Shown here in pieces: positions 46,923-53,481 of a stretch of 53,481 nt of DNA (position 1 is its first letter; the number at the start of each line of letters is the position of its first letter). The notes under the pieces are model-generated. The model was not told the origin of the DNA and searched no databases. It saw only the letters and a list, made by a program, of their open reading frames with translations. The position numbers and the translations under genes are program-made. The DNA is from Citrobacter freundii (GTDB lineage: Bacteria > Pseudomonadota > Gammaproteobacteria > Enterobacterales > Enterobacteriaceae). The stretch spans positions 1 through 53,481 of the forward strand of contig NZ_CP099223.1 in the NCBI RefSeq assembly GCF_029717145.1, in the 5' to 3' direction.

Positions 46923-47600
46923 ATGATGACAAGCTTAAGCTATCCACCAAAAGCCCGTGCTCACCTCAAAAATCGTGAGCACACCGAAACCCAGCTGCTG
47001 CTGGCACGCATCCAGAATGTGGGCACCAAGTTCGTGGAAGCATTACACGAGCTGCCACAGGAGCAGCTGATGGAAATGCTCACACTTCAGGATGAAGAGT
47101 TCTGGGCAGAATTAAAAAAACAGGCTCAGCTGCAGACTTTAATTAATGCCAGAACCCCTGAGAAGCAGGCGCAGGAAGATCGTGCCGAAGCCAGAGCTTT
47201 ATTTCTTAAATCTCTGGAGAAATCCGGAGGCGTGCACAAATCAACCGCTGTAATTAAAATTCTGTCGACGACGGTACCGACCCTGATTAAAAAAGGAAAC
47301 CGGGGAGAAGTTATTTTTATTAAATGGGGCGCTGAAAACCTGTATCCGGTATTTCAGTTCTGCACCCGGGAGAAAAATTCAGAAGGTGGCATGTTGGCTG
47401 GCATCCCTGAATTATTATCCCTGATGAAACACCAGACGAGTGCGGTCAGAAAGTGCCAGTTCTTTACCCGTGAAGTAGAAATTCCGGAAGCGGAAACCAG
47501 CGTCTCTATCGTGGAAGCGCTTCGCAGGGGAGCCACGCCTGAAGAGTTTGCGCACTTCCGGATACTGGCTGAAAATTTCGGCACCAACCATACCATGTAA
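46923..47600 (+). CDS. Probable antitoxin-like DNA-binding protein paired with a RES-type gene
   Basis: A 225-residue protein. N-terminal two-thirds helical (LLLARIQNVGTKFVEALHEL; LQDEEFWAELKKQAQLQTL). Residues 110-150 (GGVHKSTAVIKILSTTVPTL, IKKGNRGEVIFIKWG, ENLYPVFQF) look like the HTH-plus-wing segment of antitoxins in which a small HTH precedes a conserved YPxxQF; the C terminus (SVSIVEALRRGATPEEFAHF) resembles the toxin-binding end of MbcA/ParS-type antitoxins. Convergent with a RES-like gene 31 bp away. GAGGCGAGG precedes the ATG. Assignment is inference. Confidence 0.6.
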   Translation: MMTSLSYPPKARAHLKNREHTETQLLLARIQNVGTKFVEALHELPQEQLMEMLTLQDEEFWAELKKQAQLQTLINARTPEKQAQEDRAEARALFLKSLEKSGGVHKSTAVIKILSTTVPTLIKKGNRGEVIFIKWGAENLYPVFQFCTREKNSEGGMLAGIPELLSLMKHQTSAVRKCQFFTREVEIPEAETSVSIVEALRRGATPEEFAHFRILAENFGTNHTM

Positions 47601-47627
47601 AAAAAATGGGCCTTCAGGCCCATTTTT
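47600..47627. terminator. Bidirectional terminator between convergent genes
   Basis: AAAAAATGGGCC, TTCA, GGCCCATTTTT in the 31-bp gap, able to end both convergent transcripts. Confidence 0.9.
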
Positions 47628-47631
47628 GATA

Positions 47632-48258
47632 TCAGGTAATCTTGTAATTTAGCTGATATTTTAAGATGAGTTCCGCACTCATTCCATTATAGCTGTATTC
47701 AGATAACGGCTTGACTGAAAGGTTCTCAAGCATGCCATTACCATCCACAGCGTCGGACCACAGCGCAATGCAGGGTTTGCCAGTGTGTCGTGACAAATAT
47801 TCCATACCATCAGCATAATTTGACAGCACTTCCGCCAGTAACTGTGTATCTTCGTACACAGCCTTTGGCCCCATCAAATCGCCTAGAGCGACTTTCAGGA
47901 GCGGAGCCAGAACAGCTAAATCAATAATTTTGATCGTGCGAGCTGCCTGAATTTCCGCCATACAGTTGAGTTCCAGATCTTCTTCTATATCGATGAACTT
48001 GTATTCCTGATAATACTCTTTCAGCCCCGTATGTGGCGTGGTGGCCAGATACATGACACCTTTGGATTTACTGATAAGTGAAAAGCGGTTATTAGCCTTC
48101 AAGTTGAAGTTAATGCCGTTTCCACCGTGATACTGGTCCTGAACCTTATAAAAAACAGTATCAACCGCCATTTCTTTAACGATCTGGCAATAAGTGTTAT
48201 CAACGCGGGCAAAAATTTGAGCTACTACATTATGTAGGTCCTCTTTGAATAAAGTCAT
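47632..48258 (-). CDS. RES-domain-like protein (possible NAD-degrading toxin)
   Basis: A 208-residue protein. The segment INFNLKANNRFSLISKSKGV then MYLATTPHTGLKEYYQEYKF fits the RES-domain core (Arg, then Y-x2-T/S-x3-T-x2-E). RES toxins such as ParT and MbcT degrade or modify with NAD+. FYKVQDQYHGGNGINF upstream is where RES proteins carry their first conserved residues. Its neighbour is the likely antitoxin, but the two are tail to tail instead of in an operon, so the pairing needs testing. SD is weak (AAGGAATT). Confidence 0.55.
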   Translation of the reverse strand: MTLFKEDLHNVVAQIFARVDNTYCQIVKEMAVDTVFYKVQDQYHGGNGINFNLKANNRFSLISKSKGVMYLATTPHTGLKEYYQEYKFIDIEEDLELNCMAEIQAARTIKIIDLAVLAPLLKVALGDLMGPKAVYEDTQLLAEVLSNYADGMEYLSRHTGKPCIALWSDAVDGNGMLENLSVKPLSEYSYNGMSAELILKYQLNYKIT

Positions 48259-48633
48259 AAATAATTCCTTCAGTAAAGTTTATATATCTAATTCTTTGAG
48301 TTTCCATAGGGAAATCCTCTCAGAGTTTGTAAGTGTGTTGCGTCCGTTATCCAGACGTAACGTCAGGTAGCCGCCCGTTAAGCTGACGACTGACGGTATA
48401 ATACATGACTGGAGACTGGTTTTACTTATTGCGCGAAAATTCTAAGATAAAAGTTTGGAAAACCATGTTTTCTGGCAGTAAAAGCGGAAGTAACCTGTGT
48501 TCAATGTCACTGATTCTGGTGATGTATTGTCATAAAAAAACGCCCTTTTATCAGGGCGTTCTTTGAGCAGGAAAAATTTAAGTAAATATTTATTGACTAC
48601 ATTTGTATTTCATATGAACTACAAATATTGGTG
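48259..48633. other. Intergenic region with terminator and inverted repeats
   Basis: No gene. A bidirectional terminator (AACGCCCT...AGGGCGTT) lies at 48533-48562. An inverted repeat ATTTGTA/TACAAAT spans 48601-48626, just 3' of the parB-type gene, a possible partition site. GACGGTATAATACATG near 48391-48406 contains a TATAAT-like -10. Confidence 0.55.
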
Positions 48634-48918
48634 TCAGATGTTATCTTTAATAGCTCTGAGGACTTTTTCTGGGCCGGCTGACTGAGCCAGGTAGAGCCCT
48701 GCACGCAACAACGTCGATACCGTAATGTTCTTGTGCGTCAGCGCCTGGATCTGCTCGACCAGTTCCTGTGCGAGTACCTTTTCTGCCGGCGTCATACGAA
48801 CAGTTTTGGGCGTTTCGCCAGTCGTGTTTTTCTTTTTAGCCGCGATATTCGTAAGGCTGCTGCCTGCAGCAGAACGCTGTGGCTTTTCCATTTTTGGACG
48901 GGCCAGTTCTTTGCTCAT
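48634..48918 (-). CDS. parB: Small partition partner of ParA (RHH-like)
   Basis: A 94-residue basic protein, ATG immediately following the parA stop. The N-terminal half is disordered and basic (PKMEKPQRSAAGSSLTNIAA KKK region). The C-terminal half (TVRMTPAEKVLAQELVEQIQ, ITVSTLLRAGLYLAQ) looks like a ribbon-helix-helix fold. By position it is the centromere-binding partner of the ParA above. Gene symbol by role, not by close homology. Confidence 0.75.
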   Translation of the reverse strand: MSKELARPKMEKPQRSAAGSSLTNIAAKKKNTTGETPKTVRMTPAEKVLAQELVEQIQALTHKNITVSTLLRAGLYLAQSAGPEKVLRAIKDNI

Positions 48919-49746
48919 TTACGCTACCTCCTGTGCCAGCAGTGCTTCTAATTCACGTGCGAGTTTACTGTAATCATTCAATGCCATTGCACTTTTCTGG
49001 TAGTAATAAAGCGGAACACACTGAACCTGGGATTGTACAATAGCCTGGTCAGTTCTGATTTTTGTTTCGAGTAGATGCGGCGATATACGCTCATGCTCAG
49101 TGAGCGCCTTATCAATGAAGGCATTAATTTTTTTGTTGGCTCCGTTGTAATTATTACGGAACACGCTGAAGCGTGAGTAATCTTCTTCAGATATCTCATC
49201 CATGTAATCGAGCATAATTTCCAGCCCGCTCAGGGAAAAACTTCCCCCATCAACGGGTACCAGAACATGATCTGCGATATAGATTGCGTTCCCTGTCGCG
49301 ATGTTCAGGCCAGGTGCACAGTCAAAGATAATGTAGTCGTAATCGGAGCGAACCTTCTCCAGATGACGAGCCATGATTTTTTCACGGTGGCTACGCGTCA
49401 GCGTCTGCTCGATAATTTTTTCAAATGTCGGGTCAGAGGGGATCAAATCCAGATTTGGGATTGAGATCTCACCTGCGACGGCCGGAACTATAGCGTCGCG
49501 GACATCAAACCGGGCGTTGTTATACAGATCGCAGATAGTGGCACCGTACATAGAATAGTATTTTTTGCCATTGGCCAGAACCTCTGTTGAGTTGGCCTGC
49601 TGATCTGAATCCACAAGAAGCACCCTGTTACCGGCTCTTGCCAGAGTTACGGCAAGGTTTGTCGCCGTACTGGTTTTTCCAGGACCACCTTTATTGTTCA
49701 TGATCGCATAGATTTTTGCGCCTGATGACGGTGCCTTGCCTGCCAT
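48919..49746 (-). CDS. parA: ParA-family partition ATPase
   Basis: A 275-residue ATPase. Deviant Walker A (MNNKGGPGKTSTATNLAVTL), LLVDSDQQANSTEV, and YIIFDCAPGLNIATGNAIYI as Walker B region. No N-terminal HTH (type Ib-like, but longer than ParF). SD GAGGTGA precedes the ATG. Segregates the RepFIB part. ATTAC/GTAAT and TGTAATACA motifs lie at 49806-49823, likely promoter/operator. Confidence 0.92.
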   Translation of the reverse strand: MAGKAPSSGAKIYAIMNNKGGPGKTSTATNLAVTLARAGNRVLLVDSDQQANSTEVLANGKKYYSMYGATICDLYNNARFDVRDAIVPAVAGEISIPNLDLIPSDPTFEKIIEQTLTRSHREKIMARHLEKVRSDYDYIIFDCAPGLNIATGNAIYIADHVLVPVDGGSFSLSGLEIMLDYMDEISEEDYSRFSVFRNNYNGANKKINAFIDKALTEHERISPHLLETKIRTDQAIVQSQVQCVPLYYYQKSAMALNDYSKLARELEALLAQEVA

Positions 49747-49884
49747 GACTCACCTCGGAAGTTATACGATAGAAGTATGGTTGAATGCCTTAAAGAATAC
49801 TACAGCATTACAAATGTAATACACAAGTAGTCTTTTATGGTTTGCTGAGAAAGCCCATAAACCAACTTATCTTCGCTTCATTAA

Positions 49885-51080
<1,196 letters not shown>

Positions 51081-51308
51081 CTAAAAGAGGCACTGGAGGC
51101 GCTGGCAGAAGAACACTGCAATGCCGGAGAGTATGATTCATTTTACCGGGCCATCAACCGCCACTCGCATTCGGACGGCAGAAATCTGTTCTCCACCGGC
51201 GTCATCGATAAGGAGCGCTATCTGAAAATGTTCAGAAATGTGTTTATTCATACAGATGACGATGCTCACTACCTGGCCATGATGGGGGAATCAGAAGAGC
51301 GGACGTAA
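51081..51308 (+). pseudogene. C-terminal fragment of an unknown gene
   Basis: Frame KEALEALAEEHCNAGEYDSF, YRAINRHSHSDGRNLFSTGV, MFRNVFIHTDDDAHYLAMMG, ESEERT-stop begins at the ISKpn26 edge; the start shown by the longest frame lies in the IS. Looks like real coding DNA. Family not recognised. Confidence 0.5.
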
Positions 51309-51351
51309 ACAGGGGATTGAGGATGTATCGTCACCTGCGGGTACCGTTCAC

Positions 51352-51450
51352 TTAACGCGTCGGGAGCGAGCGCATGTGCTTACGCACGTGCTCTACGCGC
51401 CCGAAACGAAAACGTGTATACCGTTCAACGGGTACAATTTTCGGTTTCAT
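51352..51450 (-). CDS. Possible 32-residue basic small protein
   Basis: MKPKIVPVERYTRFRFGRVE then HVRKHMRSLPTR-stop, with AAGGAAAA upstream of the ATG. Very basic, possibly nucleic-acid binding. The good Shine-Dalgarno and sensible composition support it, but at this length chance cannot be excluded. Confidence 0.35.
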   Translation of the reverse strand: MKPKIVPVERYTRFRFGRVEHVRKHMRSLPTR

Positions 51451-51591
51451 GGCAGGTTTTCCTTTTACAGTCCGGCTACTGCCGGAAGTCCCTGTAACCA
51501 TTTACAGGCGGTAAAAAGCGCAGAGGGGAACACCCGAGGCGACGACACCTGATTATAAACACCATTCTAGTTATTGGTAAACTATTTCCAT

Positions 51592-51628
51592 ACCAGAAAA
51601 AGGGAGAACGAGTGCTCCCTTTTCTGGT
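51592..51628. terminator. Long hairpin
   Basis: ACCAGAAAAAGGGAG, loop AACGAGTG, CTCCCTTTTCTGGT, with one bulged A. Within a 350-bp stretch (51451-51810) where no gene is evident. Confidence 0.55.
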
Positions 51629-51810
51629 AGTCCCACGCTTCATTTCCCTTAGAAGACAATTAGATAAGGTGTATTACCTGACTGAGTGGCAGTCAAGTTC
51701 CGACATTGTGGGTTATCAGATCTTTTAGTGTGATGAAAAGATGTTGTTCCTACAAAACACCAATTTTGACACCAATGATAGATAGACCAGAAATCATATG
51801 GCCTGATTAT

Positions 51811-52341
51811 TTATTCATCTTTTACTTCGAACAACTCTTCAATAGATTTTGTCGGGTAGAAGAGCGAATTACAGTTCTCTTCCTTTAACTGTATAAAACC
51901 CAGTCGAAGGTAGAATTTTTGGGCGTTGTCGTTCAGCGCCTCCACGAACATTCCGTGTATGCCCACAGCCTGCGAGGCCTGATACACGACTTTCATCGCA
52001 TGGGTCACAAGTATTTCTCCATATCCCTGGTGATGAATGCTTTTATCAATTGCCAGACGGCCCAAAGTCACGCTCGGCACATTCTTGTAGGGTACACGCT
52101 TTTGTTGTGTTTTGCTGGGTAGAAGTATTTTCTCAAAGCAACTTCCTGATAGCGTGTAGTACCCCATCACACGCGGTTTATCCTCTCTCGTCACGAGAAC
52201 ATAACCACGTAAGATCTTACTGTTATGCTGCCGTTTCAGATGGTCAGTAAGAAAAGTATTCAGATACTCTTCTCCACAATCGAAGTTGCTTAATTCATAT
52301 TCAACTTCCTCTGAAAAAATCTCAATCCTTAAACCCTCCAT
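51811..52341 (-). CDS. ataT: AtaT-like GNAT toxin
   Basis: A 176-residue Gcn5-type acetyltransferase close to AtaT, which acetylates aminoacyl-tRNA (initiator Met-tRNA) and blocks translation. Features: FDCGEEYLNTFLTDHLKRQH, RVMGYYTLSGSCFEK, PSVTLGRLAIDKSIHHQGYG (acetyl-CoA loop Q/R-x2-G-x-G/A variant HHQGYGEI), GIHGMFVEALNDNAQKFYLR. Starts three bases after the antitoxin stop, as in TacAT/KacAT/AtaRT operons. Confidence 0.88.
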   Translation of the reverse strand: MEGLRIEIFSEEVEYELSNFDCGEEYLNTFLTDHLKRQHNSKILRGYVLVTREDKPRVMGYYTLSGSCFEKILLPSKTQQKRVPYKNVPSVTLGRLAIDKSIHHQGYGEILVTHAMKVVYQASQAVGIHGMFVEALNDNAQKFYLRLGFIQLKEENCNSLFYPTKSIEELFEVKDE

Positions 52342-52344
52342 TTA

Positions 52345-52614
52345 TTACTCCAGTTCCCGGAGACGGTTAGCGGCGCGTTTCAGCCGGTCATTCGGTGCTG
52401 GCGGATTAATGATTGCATCCATAACCAGGTTCCAGGACTCCTCATTGAGGAGCAGACGACGGTGCTGGTCAATAACTTCTGCAGCGCGTTCTGAGGCGGT
52501 ACTGACCATGAACTGCGAAATTGACTGGTTAGTCATTGCTGCAGCTTCTTCGATCATGTGTTTGTCGTCTTCATTTAATCTCAGGTCAATGCGCTGCTTT
52601 TTCAGTGCTGACAT
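52345..52614 (-). CDS. ataR: AtaR-like DUF1778 antitoxin
   Basis: An 89-residue RHH antitoxin: KKQRIDLRLNEDDKHMIEEA, SISQFMVSTASERAAEVIDQ, then a toxin-wrapping C terminus (IINPPAPNDRLKRAANRLRE). It neutralises the GNAT toxin and with it represses the operon. Transcribed before the toxin gene. Confidence 0.9.
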   Translation of the reverse strand: MSALKKQRIDLRLNEDDKHMIEEAAAMTNQSISQFMVSTASERAAEVIDQHRRLLLNEESWNLVMDAIINPPAPNDRLKRAANRLRELE

Positions 52615-52689
52615 GGTTTCTCTCCCAGGCCACTCTTTAATCTGAAAGAGCGGACAGTTTTGTTGAGTTCGGGACTTAAGGCGATAGCA

Positions 52690-52710
52690 TGTACGGATGT
52701 ATACCGTACA
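52690..52710. promoter_or_regulatory. Palindromic operator of the ataRT-like operon
   Basis: TGTACGG-N7-CCGTACA, perfect inverted repeat with an inner GTATAC, directly next to a minus-strand TATAAT (about 52714-52719). Position 75 bp before the antitoxin start fits conditional repression by the complex. Confidence 0.7.
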
Positions 52711-52942
52711 ATTATAATAGAGTTATGGTATGCATGTTTCAACCACTAGTTGGCTGTGGATCCGGGTACAGCACGTAAAGGTGTAGAGAAAAACTTCTCG
52801 ATGTTGATCGGTCAGGCTCAAATTACCGTTGCTGTGTCTGATCGGAAGAAACCAGAATCAAACTGTACTATGTAACCTCCGTATCATGGCTCTGAGAGAA
52901 GTGCAGTTTTGACATAGTCTGTATTGAGAAATGAATAGATCA

Positions 52943-53005
52943 GTGCTCGCCGCAGTCCGGTGACCGGGCTTATGCCCGCGAACCGGCGAGGAAGCGCAAT
53001 AGCAC
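52943..53005 (-). repeat. Hairpin element near the RepFIB origin (copy B)
   Basis: Reverse strand: GTGCTATTGCGCTTCCTCGC, CGGTTCGCGGGCATAAGCCC, GGTCACCGGACTGCGGCGAG, CAC. Near-identical to 26623-26680. Folds with CTCGCCG/CGGCGAG and CGGGC/GCCCG stems. The rest of 52715-53210 shows no gene. Confidence 0.6.
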
Positions 53006-53213
53006 AGATGCTGGCAGGAGCAGGTACGCGTTGTTGCCGGTATGAAAAGGGATCATTAATGAACAGTCTGAATTACCTTGTCGGTCAGCAGGTTATCCAC
53101 ATATACAGTCATTCGATCCAGTAATAAGATCCTTAAAGCGATCCCTGTAAGATCCAAAGAAGATCCCGACACCTCTGAAGGCCGCGTCAGGACTGAGCCT
53201 GGAGCATGATCAC

Positions 53214-53307
53214 ATAAGCTGTAGCATGTTAATCATAAGCTGTAACTGGTAGATAATAAGCTGTATTATGCAACGGATATGCTGTAATAAGCGATTGATA
53301 TAAACTA
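53214..53307. repeat. RepFIB iterons upstream of repA, 21-bp period
   Basis: ATAAGCTGTA at 53214, 53235 and 53256, and ATATGCTGTA at 53277: exact 21-bp steps. An inverted motif (ATATAAACTACAGTGAG) follows at about 53298-53314. This is the second RepA-binding block expected upstream of repA, which supports joining the window end to base 1. The repA promoter should lie in 53315-53481. Confidence 0.85.
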
Positions 53308-53481
53308 CAGTGAGTATGTCACCTGAAAGTTCATCAGGGCTGTGCATAAACTGAAGCCAGTTGTCTGGCGTTTTACAGGCCATAACATGAGAACAGTGGC
53401 TGCTTTTATTCTAAAACAATCCACCGATCGGGGGGCTCTCTGGACAAGGACAATCTGGACATAAAAAAGCTGTTTGAAGAG

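Overview
The window looks like a complete circular plasmid of an enteric bacterium (Klebsiella, Enterobacter, Citrobacter or Escherichia). Base 1 is the GTG start of a RepFIB-type repA. The iterons that should lie upstream of that gene sit at the far end of the window, at about 53.2-53.3 kb, so the record was probably opened at repA. I see no conjugation genes, no relaxase and no recognisable antibiotic-resistance gene.

The plasmid is a mosaic of at least three replicons. (1) RepFIB: repA with iterons on both sides, an adjacent tyrosine recombinase (1-2.0 kb), a ParA/RHH partition pair (48.6-49.7 kb), a ResD-like resolvase (45.7-46.5 kb) and an AtaR/AtaT toxin-antitoxin pair (51.8-52.6 kb). 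(2) An IncR-like replicon at 25.0-27.9 kb: a RepB-family initiator between two iteron blocks, parF/parG, and a truncated resD. (3) A dead ColE1-type replicon at 9.4-11.25 kb: the 3' end of the origin, a frameshifted rop, an HTH/coiled-coil gene, unusual repeat arrays and a cer-like Xer site.

Regions in order: 2.7-4.3 kb membrane c-di-GMP phosphodiesterase; 4.7-8.0 kb IS3-family element and ISKpn26; 8.3 kb FlxA-like gene; 8.6-9.4 kb IS3 and Tn3-family debris; 9.4-13.1 kb ColE1 remnant followed by three Xer-like sites that separate small unknown genes; 13.1-17.0 kb ISKpn26, broken Tn3 tnpA and an IS30 fragment; 17.0-23.8 kb a DMSO-reductase-type operon (polyferredoxin, DmsC, DmsB, DmsA, TorD-type chaperone) with a divergent AraC regulator; 24.1-27.9 kb IS26 and the IncR-like replicon; 28.4-40.6 kb an IS4-family element split by an IS26-bounded unit with a matching 8-bp target duplication. 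That unit carries yjhI-yjhH-yjhG-yjhF and a broken yjhU (sugar-acid catabolism, as in E. coli), a Tn3-derived miniature element, a DUF6448-like secreted protein and a membrane AraC regulator. Then 40.6-43.5 kb debris, an IS3-family element and IS1; 43.5-45.7 kb two HEPN-type genes, one cut by IS1; 46.9-48.3 kb a likely RES-type toxin and its partner, tail to tail; 49.9-51.1 kb a last ISKpn26.

The most unusual features are the row of three Xer (dif/cer/pdif-like) sites with 7-bp spacers bordering small unknown gene modules, a nine-copy TGTAGGTA array phased to the DNA helix beside a broken ColE1 replicon, a two-gene HEPN locus, and a convergent RES-type pair. Family assignments rest on remembered sequence resemblance and visible motifs; no database search was run.
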